Shown here one piece after another: positions 1-10,373 of a stretch of 64,000 nucleotides of DNA (within the stretch, counting starts at the first letter, position 1; every line of letters starts with the position of its first letter). A model generated the notes under the pieces. That model was not told the origin of the DNA. It was given only the letters and a program-made list of their open reading frames with translations, and ran no database searches. This DNA comes from Proteromonas lacertae (taxonomy: Eukaryota > Sar > Bigyra > Opalinata > Proteromonadidae), in the NCBI GenBank assembly GCA_002245135.1, contig NGBS01000878.1, positions 124,001-188,000 of the forward strand, in the 5' to 3' direction. The translations under genes and the position numbers were made by a program.

Positions 1-31
1 AAGTTTGTTCCAATTCACTATTTCATTAATA

Positions 32-969
32 TTAAATAATATATTTATACGATTCACGATATTCTTGATTAGCTGTTAATTTACATCCTAATAATCTAAA
101 TAATGTTGTAGCTGCAGATGAGAATGTGAAAATAGAAGATTTATCAACTATTTTATCTAACTTGATTATTGTTTCATTATCTATATATTATTATTATAAA
201 ATATATCAACAAATATACTGTTATTTTGTCTTGTAATATCATATCTTAACAAACCATTAAATAAATCTGTATTTCCTGTTTTACCATTTACTTGAAAATA
301 TGTTCTTGAATCAGAAATATATATGAAAACATCAGCAACAAATACTTCAACATCTCTACTAAGACTTCCAGTTATACCTTCATCTTTTGCAATTGGATGA
401 GATGATGGATTGTAATATAATTTAATTTGATTATTAGCATCATCTAAAGACACTAATTCCATTGAAGCACCATCTGGATATAAACTATTCACTATTTTAT
501 TATCCTCATTTACATAAAATGAAAGATTATCGTTTACTGCTAATCGATCTAATTGCTTATAAATATAATCACATGCTAAAGATAAACCACCTTTGTCTAT
601 ATTATCAATTTTATATTTTAAATCTTTTAATGAACAACCTTTTTCTTTGTTGTAGTATAATATATCACTTGGAGTGAATGATATAAATGAATCATCTGGT
701 TTAAAGGAGGAGATTTTCACATCAGTTTGATCATTTCCATTATTTCTTTCAATTTTGTAATGATATGATAGTTTATATTTATTATCTTTATCTCCACTGA
801 AATACACGACATAATAATTTGAATCGGAAAGAAATTCTGATCTTCCACTTTTAGCATCTTCTAAGGGAACACCACCTTGCTTATCAGAAAGTGCATACTT
901 CTTATCATCACATAGACATTGGTTAAATACTAATACAATTAACAAGATAAATGATAAATAGGATTTCAT
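32..969 (-). CDS. Secreted protein of unknown function
   Basis: Two exons (969-219 and 180-32) encode about 299 residues. The intron at 181-218 (38 nt, GTATAT...TAG) joins in frame, and the short second exon ends in a TAA at 32-34. Residues 1-20 form a signal peptide (MKSYLSFILLIVLVFNQCLC), so the product should enter the secretory pathway; no other membrane segment or GPI signal is visible. The rest is an acidic, Asn/Asp/Tyr-rich, probably beta-rich domain with only a few cysteines. I recognise no family. The ATG at 967-969 is the only plausible start before the hydrophobic segment. It lies downstream of the GILT gene on the same strand with over 500 bp between them. Confidence 0.72.
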
Positions 970-1482
970 TGTTTTTATTATTTTTTGTGAATTATTTTTT
1001 GTTAAGAAATGTTATAATGATATATATCCTTATTTCAGTTGCATGAAGATATATGGATATGATGGATATCACTGAATGGGACGAAGCGAAGGAAGTAAAG
1101 CTATATTCACATCTGATTCGCTATCACATCCACCAATATAGATATTTGATATTTATTCAGTCCTTTGTAAACATTTCCAATACTCATTCTCACCAAATAC
1201 AAACTATTAATAAAGATTTCGTCTTTGTACTTTATTTAAATAAATATTATTAGTCATGATACCATATAGAAAGCGACTTTGTTTGTATTATACAACAAAT
1301 TTGTATTATATTAGAGAAAAATGAAATTGAAAAATAATTCAAAAATTTGATTCGTTTCGGAGTTTTCAAACATGTTTGAGTCTTGTTTTTTGATTTTTCA
1401 AAAATGTAGTTCATATTTCCAAAATACATAATAGTTATAATATACCAATAAGACTAATAATCATTAATATAACAATATATAA
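970..1482. other. Intergenic region upstream of the secreted-protein gene
   Basis: No gene is supported here. A 66-codon plus-strand ORF at 1053-1253 has no recognisable features and overlaps the likely promoter. The pair CAAACATGTTTGAG near 1367 is an AT-rich imperfect palindrome of the kind seen upstream of other genes in this window. Confidence 0.5.
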
Positions 1483-1668
1483 TTATATAATATTAAAGGA
1501 TTCTTTTGATAATTCTATCTTTTCTTTTTTAGATATTCCTTCTATCTTTATTCTTCCAATTGATGAGAATGTTTGTAAAAATGATTTTAAATCAGGTTTA
1601 TTAATATTTTCTTTTAATATCTTTGTGAATATATACAAACTCTCAAAAATTTCTCTGTTATCTTTCAA
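1483..1668 (-). pseudogene. Orphan C-terminal fragment of a kinase-linked gene family
   Basis: A 61-codon open stretch has no ATG (the first sense codon in frame is TTG) and a stop just upstream. Its translation (KDNREIFESL..., ...LKSFLQTFSSI...) resembles the degenerate tail at 13464-13640 (KENKEVFRCL..., ...LKSFIDKFSSV...), which follows a decayed kinase domain. I infer that both are remnants of one dispersed family whose C-terminal tail follows a kinase-like domain. No kinase part is present next to this copy. Confidence 0.45.
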
Positions 1669-1739
1669 ATGAGATATTATACATCAATTTTATGTTTTTA
1701 TTTTAATGAAAAAAACATAGTTATTCATCCATCAATTAA

Positions 1740-4317
1740 TTAAAAATGATGTTTTCTTCCTCCACGAATGTGAGTTTTTTCACTTCTTCTTTCCTTGTGA
1801 TCATCATCATCATCATCATGGTGATGACGATGATGCTTTTCTTCATTATGGTGTTTACCAAACATTTTCCCATCAAATCTTTTACCAAATTGTCTTTTCA
1901 CATCCATTTCGCCATTATTTGGACAAGCTTTATGACTATACATATCATAATATTTACCACTATGTTCTTTACAAATTTCAGGTTTATCTTCTTCAATCTC
2001 ATCACAAATACCAGTGATAACATCTTTACCTTTATAGAATTTGTTGTTTATCATAGTCCAAGGTACATACTGATGATCACTTGGAGTTTGATCGACATTC
2101 CATAAATGAATCTTATCACCTTCTAAACTGTAACCACATTCTAACACTTCTTTACCATTGATTTCACTTTCAGATGCACATTTCATAACTGTTTCATTCT
2201 TTATCATATCATAACCAGACTTTTCCATACAGTAAATGAAGGAATACCATTTATCTACTGAAGGATTCTTATTGATTGCACAACCTTCTAACTTGTTTCC
2301 TAAACATTCATCATCTCCATGTTGACATTCAATATTAATTGGATCTCTTGAAATAACTTTGGTATTAGCCAGCTGGATATAACATCAAGTTTATTCTCTT
2401 CATTAATTCAGCATTATCATACACTTCTTTCAAATCATCGATTATTTCATATTTACATGCACCACAGAAAACTTCGTAGTATAAATCTAATTTCACTTTG
2501 TCTTCTTTTATATTAACATTCTTTTCACATCTTTTATTCTTGTTATGATTAATTATTGAAATTCGATGTTTCTTACAGATTTCAGGTTTTTCACCTTCGA
2601 TATGATTACAGATTTCATTGATTATATCTTCACCATCATACATCTTGTTGTTTATTACTGTCCAAGGAACCCATTGATGATCACTTGGAGTTTGATCGAC
2701 ATTCCATAAATGAATCTTATCACCTTCTAAACTGTAACCACATTCTAACACTTCTTTACCATTGATTTCACTTTCAGATGCACATTTCATAACTGTTTCA
2801 TTCTTTATCATATCATAACCAGACTTTTCCATACAGTAAATGAAGGAATACCATTTATCTACTGAAGGATTCTTGTTGATTGCACAACCTTCTAACTTGT
2901 TTCCTAAACATTCATCATCTCCATGTTGACATTTGATCTTTATTGGATCTCGAGAGATTACTTGAGTATTACCAGCTGGATATAACATCAAATCAATATT
3001 CTTCATTAAGTCTTTATCATCATATATTGTCTTAATATCTGTTATAATCTCCATTTCACATCCTGGACAGAATGATTCGTAGTATAAATCTAATTTCACT
3101 TTATCTTCATTTTCTTTTTTACATCGATTTAATTTATGATTTGAATGCAAGTGTTTCTTACAAATTTCAGGTTTTTCACCTTCGATATGATTACAGATTT
3201 CATTGATTATATCTTCACCATCATACATCTTGTTGTTTATTACTGTCCAAGGAACCCATTGATGATCACTTGGAGTTTGATCGACATTCCATAAATGAAT
3301 CTTATCACCTTCTAAACTGTAACCACATTCTAACACTTCTTTACCATTGATTTCACTTTCAGATGCACATTTCATAACTGTTTCATTCTTTATCATATCA
3401 TAACCAGACTTTTCCATACAGTAAATGAAGGAATACCATTTATCTACTGAAGGATTCTTGTTGATTGCACAACCTTCTAACTTGTTTCCTAAACATTCAT
3501 CATCTCCATGTTGACATTTGATCTTTATTGGATCTCGAGAGATTACTTGAGTATTACCAGCTGGATATAACATCAAATCAATATTCTTCATTAAGTCTTT
3601 ATCATCATATATTGTCTTAATATCTGTTATAATCTCCATTTCACATCCTGGACAGAATGATTCGTAGTATAAATCTAATTTCACTTATCTTCATTTTCTT
3701 TTACATCGATTAATTTATGATTGAATGCAAGTGTTCTTACAAATTTCAGGTTTTCACCTCGATATTAAGATTCATGAATCTTGTTTATTACTGTCAAGAA
3801 CCATTGATGATCACTTGAGTTTGATCGACATTCCATAAATGATCTTATCACTTCTAACTGTAACACATTCTAACACTTCTTTACCATTGATTTCACTTTC
3901 AGATGCACATTTCATAACTGTTTCATTCTTTATCATATCATAACCAGACTTTTCCATACAGTAAATGAAGGAATACCATTTATCTACTGAAGGATTCTTG
4001 TTGATTGCACAACCTTCTAACTTGTTTCCTAAACATTCATCATCTCCATGTTGACATTTGATCTTTATTGGATCTCGAGAGATTACTTGAGTATTACCAG
4101 CTGGATATAACATCAAATCAATATTCTTCATTAAGTCTTTATCATCATATATTGTCTTAATATCTGTTTATCTCCATTTCACATCCTGGACAGAATGATT
4201 CGTAGTATAAATCTAATTTCACGTTTCCAGCACTAGCTAATGTAACCTACAACAAATATAGACATTAAATAATCATACCAATGCTGTGAGAAGCAAAAAC
4301 CTTAGAACACAGTTCAT
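1740..4317 (-). CDS. Secreted four-domain GILT-like thiol reductase (frame broken)
   Basis: Exon 1 (4317-4279) encodes a signal peptide (MNCVLRFLLLTAL...). A 32-nt intron (4247-4278) follows, then four tandem GILT domains of roughly 190 residues. Each shows the CxxC redox motif (CPGC in domains 1-3, CGAC in domain 4) followed by the GILT signature CQHGxxECxxNxxxxC; domain 4 carries the CQHG box too. GILT proteins reduce protein disulphides in acidic lysosomal compartments. The C-terminus (about 1740-1900) is a His/Asp-rich, metal-binding-like tail. Domains 1-3 and the middle of domain 4 are almost identical in DNA. The frame is broken near 2367 by one extra base, and at 3685-3860 and 4165 by many single-base losses from homopolymers. 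These look more like assembly errors than decay, so the gene may well be intact. Confidence 0.8.
2095..4222 (-). repeat. Near-identical tandem GILT-domain units
   Basis: Unit starts, marked by the KLDLYYE codons, lie at about 4222, 3684, 3099 and 2497, giving spacings of roughly 540-600 bp. Units 2 and 3 are identical over hundreds of bases, including silent sites. Unit 4 matches them from about 2095 to 2330 but differs on both sides, a patchwork typical of gene conversion or recent unequal exchange. Confidence 0.85.
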
Positions 4318-4462
4318 CAAATAAACTTTTCTAGAAATTTCTTATTTAAAAACTCATGTAGATGACGCGTGTTTGTTTTTAGAGTTATTCTGTTAATGAT
4401 TTAGTTTTTATTACACTATAAAACATTCAATTAAATACTAAAATTATATAAACTATAACTAT

Positions 4463-5755
4463 TCAAGTATAAATCTTTAAATAATTGTCTATCTCACCTC
4501 TACATACGGGACATCTATTTTCATCTTCTACTTCACAAATAGTCTGACATGAATCACACAAACCTAGTAATAATTAATATACATCTATAATTATACAAAA
4601 ATGGCCACAAGGAACAATAGCATGTGTTATAGGTTCAGTCAAGCAAATAACACAATTAGCATCTTCACTATCATACACTCTTAAAAACCCTTCAATTGGT
4701 TGTGAACACATCGGACAATACTTCTCACCTTGTAACTCATATCCTAATTTACAATTCTCACAAAAACACATATGACCACAATTCATAACAGCGAACTTCA
4801 AAGGAGTCATCCCACAAATAGCACAATGCAATATATATGATGTATTATTAACATAAACATTATGACTAGATGAAACTCTACTTTCTCTAGTAATACCATT
4901 ATTATTATTACCACCAGATAATTCTGGTGGAATAACACATACAGTTGGTTGTAATATATTATGTTCTATTCCATATTGTATTTGTTCTTGAATCTGTATT
5001 TCTTCTTCATTTTTTCTTCTTTGTTGTTCTCTATCATGAATTAACTGTAATCTTCTAGCTTCTTCAAATTCTTCATCATCTATTGGAATAGAGGTATATA
5101 CACGAATATTATTTAAAACTGTATGATGCACACGGTTATTATTATTATTTCTATTACTATGACGATGGTGATGATGGTGATGGTGATGTGAATGATGATT
5201 GAATGAATAATCGTCATTCTCATCATCACTATCATCATAAATTTGATTATGATTATGATTATTAGAGATATTATTATTATTTATACCTTCTTCTGTTATT
5301 AACATTTGTGAATATTCATCATCATCATCTGGAATTAATTCTTCATCATAAAATAAATGTCTGAGATAATTAATGTATTTTGGATAAAAATAAGAAAAAT
5401 GAAATATATTTCCTATTACAAATGCTGATATTGCCGTTATTATTATTGCTCGTTTGATATTTTCCAAGATAAACATCCAATAAGGAATTGATAAGAAAAT
5501 TAATAATACAACTTGGATAGCAATAAAAATACAAGAATAGAAAAAGATGTAAGGCAACTTTTCCTTTATTCTACCTCTAAATATATAACACACAAACGAA
5601 ATCCCCATAATTGGCAAAAATTGGACTGCAAATAACATAAATATTCCAAATATAAAAATCATTATAATATGAAATACCCAATATATTCTAACATAATCCC
5701 AATTTGTGGTAATTCTAGAAGGAAATATACATCTGGTAAAATAATTGCTACTCAT
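4463..5755 (-). CDS. Multi-pass membrane double-RING E3 ubiquitin ligase candidate
   Basis: Exon 1 (5755-4597) and exon 2 (4563-4463) are joined across a 33-nt intron and encode about 419 residues. The N-terminal 125 residues contain about four hydrophobic membrane segments. A long acidic, Asn- and His-rich low-complexity linker (including eight histidines in a row) follows. The C-terminus carries two C3HC4 RING-HC fingers: CAIC...CGHMCFCENC...CPMC and CVIC...CGHFCLCDSC...CPVC. The intron falls inside the second RING, and splicing is needed to complete its zinc ligands. RING-HC fingers recruit E2 enzymes, so a membrane-anchored E3 ligase is the best guess; substrate and organelle are unknown. 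Confidence 0.85.
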
Positions 5756-5881
5756 ATTTATATTTAAATTAGTAAGAAATTAAAACAGTATATTAGTAAT
5801 AAATGTAGAAAAAAAATAAAATCTAAAAAAGCTTGAATCAAAGCTTGTGTTTATTATGTTTAGAAACAAAAAACAACATAA

Positions 5882-6905
5882 CTATCTAACATAACAACTT
5901 TTAGTGGAATAAAACAGAATCAACGTCTCATTTTTACTACAAAATAAGTCAATTAATTGACCAACAGTTAAATAAGAAGGTAAACACTCCATCTATTAAA
6001 TACAAAATAATTAAATATTAATATACTTCTGGTCTCATATTTTTAGTATGATTCATATGATATAAATTAACTCTCGACTCCATACAATTAAATATTTGAG
6101 ATAAATACTTCTTCAATACCAGTACAGTTGCATTTATACTCAATGATATATATGGATGATTTAATTTATATTCATCTTTAAACATTGGACAGTTTATCAA
6201 TCCAATTGTCACTTTCTTAATTACAGGCACTGGCTTCTGTTCAATTGGCTCAAATAGATAATCACCACTTTCAAAATCATCTGCAGTTGGAGTACTAGAT
6301 GGTGTATGTTTATTTGAATTAATTGGTGAACCAGTAGGTGAATCGTTATCTTTTGGTGAATTAGAAGGGGAGTAGGGTGCTACATATTGTGGATATTTCT
6401 GTTTACGATGATGCCCTTTTTCATCTAAGGGAGAAGACAAATGGTGAGTTACAGTATTAACATATGCAGCTGTTGGTTCATATTCTAAACCACCAGGAAG
6501 TAATATATTGATTAAATTAGCCATTCTTTCATCAGGACTATTTTCAGAATATATAGGTAATGTGATTTATACTGTAAATCTCTTCTTGAGGAAAGATGTG
6601 ATCGACATGCAGGACATTCCATCTTTGTTTTTCTTAAACATGTTTGAATACATTCATTACAAAAACGATGCAAACACTACAATAGATGATTGTAACACTT
6701 TTATACTTCTTTTACAATAACTGGATTTTTCATTATCTCCAAACAAATAGGACATGATAAATCCTTTCTTATTGTTTCAATATTCACAGAAACAGTTTGA
6801 GGCAAACTATTCTCCTAAAAACTAAATATTATATAATACATCAATTTTTATAGGTCTATTATCTGCAATATATGGAAAATCTTCATATGAATTATTTAAA
6901 CTCAT
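5882..6905 (-). CDS. RING1: RING1/RING2 homologue, Polycomb PRC1 E3 subunit
   Basis: Five exons, with introns at 6815-6839 (25 nt), 6676-6705, 6538-6572 and 5993-6026, encode about 299 residues. A RING-HC finger (CPIC...CLHRFCNEC...CPAC) is followed by SRRDLHPDERMANLI, closely matching the SRRSLRPDPNFDALI segment of animal RING1/RING2. After a Ser/Pro-rich linker, the C-terminus matches the RAWUL ubiquitin-like domain, including SINATVLVLKKYL and a final LTVGQLIDLFC...LILFY strand. In PRC1, RING1 monoubiquitinates histone H2A as a heterodimer with a PCGF protein; that role is inferred from the family. It diverges from the DUF6512-like gene across a 118-bp shared promoter. Confidence 0.88.
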
Positions 6906-6940
6906 TAGAAAATTGGGTATTTAAATAAATTAAGTTTGAT

Positions 6941-6975
6941 ACAATCAAACCAAGCTTTTAAGCTCGTGTTTAGTT
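6941..6975. promoter_or_regulatory. Shared divergent promoter with CAAGCTT-type motif
   Basis: The 118 bp between the RING1 ATG (6905) and the next gene's ATG (7024) contain CAAACCAAGCTTTTAAGCTCG. It belongs to the TCAAGCC/CAAGCTT motif class that recurs upstream of many genes in this window. Confidence 0.4.
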
Positions 6976-7023
6976 TCCACAGTTTCTACTTCTTTATTTT
7001 TCTTTGTTTTTCTTTCCACACAG

Positions 7024-7578
7024 ATGTTAATTGAAGATCCTATTGATGTAGAGCATAAAAGGCGCAAGAGATCAGCTTATGTAGGAGTATTAGGCGTTTA
7101 TATTCCTGAAATTTTCTTTATTTTGATGTACATGGCAACAAAGTTTAAAGGGTTTGCTCCAATATGCACTCTCAACTTATCTATATGGGAACATTCGAAA
7201 GCTGTTTATTATGGATGTTTGGTTTATTCAATAGCAGAATATTTCTATATTCGTCCAAGTAACAAATTCTATTTCTGGGGTATTAAAGCAAGAATAATCG
7301 TCTGGGCACCTTTATTATTAATAGCAGCATATTATACTTATTCTGGTGCAATTGGTGAACATTATCATTCTGTTGATGCTTTATTATTGATACTGGATAA
7401 TATTTTTATCGTGTATTACACTTATCGTGGTTTGGAACAAAAAACTGTGTGTAAATACGGTTCAATTGGTCATATGGTGTTGTGTGGTTTTCTTTTAGTG
7501 TTATATGTATTATACTCATTTTGGCAACCTCATATTCCACTATTTTATGATAGTGCTAACAATAAATATGGAATGTAA
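7024..7578 (+). CDS. DUF6512-like multi-pass membrane protein
   Basis: A single intronless ORF of 184 residues with about five hydrophobic segments. The block NLSIWEHSK and the later YTYSGAIGEHYHSVDALL resemble the bacterial DUF6512 integral membrane family, which has a conserved xxSVWEHxKL motif; this resemblance is recalled, not computed. No catalytic residues or function are known. It is intronless while neighbouring genes have several introns, and it has a damaged sister copy immediately downstream. A bacterial origin by lateral transfer is plausible. The ATG at 7024 follows an in-frame upstream stop. Confidence 0.65.
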   Translation: MLIEDPIDVEHKRRKRSAYVGVLGVYIPEIFFILMYMATKFKGFAPICTLNLSIWEHSKAVYYGCLVYSIAEYFYIRPSNKFYFWGIKARIIVWAPLLLIAAYYTYSGAIGEHYHSVDALLLILDNIFIVYYTYRGLEQKTVCKYGSIGHMVLCGFLLVLYVLYSFWQPHIPLFYDSANNKYGM

Positions 7579-7685
7579 GTAATTTATAGTTGTGATTTGT
7601 TTTAAATATGATTTACATGTTTTGTTGGGTTTGACATATTCATATATTCAATAGTCGTGTATGAAGTAAGTGTAAACACTGAATA

Positions 7686-8247
7686 ATGATAAAACACATT
7701 AAACTATCATCAGATTTCATAGAAAAGAATAACTTTGTTATTACATCACTATTTTGTTTTTATATCAGCTGTTTATGGCATTTTGTAAATGATTTTGTTA
7801 AAATACCTGTTATAACTCCTTTCTTCCCTGTTAATGAGTCAGTGTGGGAACATTCAAAGTTAATATTCTTTCCAATCATTATTGCATCTATTATAGAATA
7901 TGCTTCTATTACACGTTACACATTTGTTAAATTTTGTCAATGATGTGTTATACAATTCATTTAAAAGTGTTATTATTATGATTATTTTGTTCTATGCTTA
8001 TAGTGGAGCTATTGGAACACACTTATTAGTTATTGATATTTTAGTTGTGTTGATTGTGGATTTAATTTCATTCTATAATATCCATTTCATGATTAAATGT
8101 GATAAATATCACAAGCATAGAAGATATTATGGTATTATAGATGGAAGTATAATGATTTTTTTGATGATTTTTTTTACATACTATCCAATACATTTACCTT
8201 TATTTTTAGATAATCAATCACATTCTTATGGTATAAAAAATAATTAA
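7686..8247 (+). pseudogene. Second DUF6512-like copy, frameshifted
   Basis: Two overlapping frames (7686-7943 and the frame ending at 8247) together give one protein of about 187 residues, colinear with the upstream gene. The first half carries PFFPVNESVWEHSKLIFF, the clearest match to the DUF6512 motif; the second has YAYSGAIG and ends PIHLPLFLD...YGI, like PHIPLFYD...YGM upstream. The frame change lies near 7935-7950, and no GTAT...TAG intron fits there. It is therefore either a pseudogene or a single-base sequence error. The tandem pair arose by duplication but the copies have diverged strongly. Confidence 0.6.
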
Positions 8248-8366
8248 TTTTGTTTTTCTAATCATTTTTCTTTTTTCATTTGTAATTCGTTTATACTACA
8301 TAAATATAATGTAAAAAACAAAATAATTAGATTATATTGTTTCATAGATTAAAACATCTTAATCAT

Positions 8367-9208
8367 TTATTCAAAGATACATACGCTATAGATTATAACG
8401 ATAATCAAATACTTTGAGAATATTCTTTGTGTATCTGCTATTTCTTTAACTCCATTTGGTATTGTTGCTTGATTGCATTTATATGAAATAACCATAGTAG
8501 GCAAATCTTTCTTTGTATATAATTGTTGTTGTTGGTTTAATGACATTTGTTGCTGTTGTTGTGGATTATGATAATTTCTATACTCGTGAATATGAAAAAT
8601 TGAAATATTTAGATTGGGTGATAATGAAAAATATTTCATATAGGGCTGTCTATTGATCTTTCTATTAATATTATAACAACACTTTATTATATACTGAGGT
8701 CTTTTAGAAAGTATTATTTTTTCTACAGATGAATAATTGAATGATTTTAATAATGATTCTGGATGACCATAGTATTCTATTGGCTTAAAATACCTAGAAA
8801 ATATAGTCGATGTTTCCTTATGGCATGAGCCATAATATATTAACATATTTTTGGATTTACTCGATGAAATAGTGGTATTTAAAAAATGAGGAGTATCAAG
8901 CATTATTTTATCATCTATTAGTTTAAATATAATAAATATTAATACAATGAGTTGGATCTGCTAATATATTCTCTAACTTCATGCCTATGAATTGTTCAGG
9001 AGCAAAGTATGAGAATAAATTAAATTTACATTCCAACACTTCACCATTAGGAATTAATCCTATTATCTTTTGCTCTAATTCTCTATAAGGTATCATCTAA
9101 ATGAATATCCAAATGATTATATACCTTATATTCTTCTGGATTTTCTCTTTTTATTCCAATTTTACCAAATGATATGCATTCATATGAATCAGAAATGGAG
9201 TTAAACAT
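8367..9208 (-). CDS. Orphan protein of unknown function
   Basis: Three exons (9208-9125, 9096-8946, 8914-8367) joined by 28- and 31-nt introns keep one frame and encode about 260 residues. A glutamine-rich stretch (PQQQQQ...NQQQQ) lies around residue 200. A last possible 27-nt intron near the 3' end is in frame both ways, so the C-terminus is ambiguous (SKYLIIVIIYSV... or a shorter form). No domain is recognised. A partial, internally deleted copy of its 5' region lies at 12785-12912, so it belongs to a small local family. Confidence 0.6.
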
Positions 9209-9300
9209 GAAAATATGAATCAAACAAGTTTGTTATTGTGAAACGAATATATTGATAAAAATTGTTTTATATCTCCCTTATTAGTGTTTAAACAATTTTA

Positions 9301-10092
9301 TGGAGGAAGAAGAAAATAATGTTAATGAATTTACAGACAGATGTGAAAGTGAAGATGAATATGAACAAACAGGAAGAGATGGTGCTAGAAGTGAAAATAA
9401 ACCAAATAATACAGCTGTAAATGAATAAAGCATAAGCATTAACCCAAATGAGCTTATTGGTGAATCAACTACGTCTATATCAGATTTTTTGAAGAAGAAA
9501 ATGTAGAAGATAAAGAGGATAAAGGCAATGCAGAAGATAAGCTTAAATCAGATATATCTAAGAAGAGAGAAAGAAATGATGGCGGAGACAGATTTAGTAA
9601 AAGAATAAAAACAGAAGCTGATATAGATTTTCATTTATTTTCATTAGTTATTTTAAAAGAAGACTATCAAGATCAGTGTATTGATGATATAGAAATATAA
9701 AATATTACTCCTACTCCTATACTAGATAGTTTAGTAAAGATCATCAACGAATATTTAGAATTTACAGATACTGATTTTCGTGTATTAAAACTGCAGCACA
9801 ATTAGTCAAAGGAATTAATATATCTTCAATGGCAAAAATGTGATTATGATGATTAACTAATATATGAAACAGAAGAAGAAATATGTCTAAAACTATAAAA
9901 GATATGGTAAAAGAATTACATTTTTAGCTGAATGCTTACATTCTATTAATTGGTACATTTCAAACTGCTTTAGCTAATTGATTATATTCTTTCTGATGAG
10001 TCTGAAGAAGAAAAAGAAAAAGAAAATTAAGAAAAGACTGTAAAAGAAAGTGAAGCAGCTGTGAAAGTAGATCGTTCTGAATATGATTTATA
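9301..10092 (+). pseudogene. Decayed gene for an acidic charged protein
   Basis: An ATG at 9301 opens 42 codons of acidic sequence (MEEEENNVNEF...). Further coherent pieces follow in shifting frames: FEEENVEDKEDKGNAEDK...KKRERNDGGDRF...KTEADIDFHLFSLVIL at about 9480-9700, then IINEYLEFTDTDF, a piece with KTAAQLVKGINISSM, and AECLHSINWYISNCF near 9930. Stops and frame changes separate them, and GTAT...TAG introns do not repair the breaks. I do not recognise the family. Whether this is true decay or homopolymer error (for example the T run near 9484) cannot be settled by eye. Confidence 0.5.
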
Positions 10093-10326
10093 AATAACTG
10101 ATTGAATTTCTACAATTATCTATAGATCAATTGATGTTATTTTTAAATATTTCATAGACATTCTATTATTTCTACAAACACTCTACTTCACTACACTCTC
10201 ACTATTTACTCACAAATACTTCTAATATCTACAGAATCATTATGAAAAATAACAATATTAAAACTAAAAATGAGTATTTACATATATATTATCAATTTAC
10301 ATAAAAAACAGAAAAAATATTGGCTT

Positions 10327-10333
10327 GGCTTGA
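10327..10333 (-). promoter_or_regulatory. TCAAGCC motif upstream of the TPR gene
   Basis: GGCTTGA, the reverse complement of TCAAGCC, lies 41 bp before the ATG at 10374 and is one of eight exact copies of this 7-mer noticed in the window. Confidence 0.35.
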
Positions 10334-10373
10334 ATTAATTACATAAAAAATTCAAAAAGACATTAGAACTGAT

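Noticed and set aside
1053-1253. 66-codon plus-strand ORF
   Set aside because: No conserved features, no intron context, and it lies in the likely promoter of the minus-strand gene at 32-969.
1746-2105. 119-codon plus-strand ORF of hydrophobic composition
   Set aside because: It is the antisense of the GILT C-terminal domain and its His/Asp tail; repeated GAT/CAC codons create an artificial open frame.
4364-4371. GACGCGT (MluI cell-cycle-box-like) upstream of the GILT gene
   Set aside because: A single 6-bp match with no second copy and no cell-cycle link; it could be chance.
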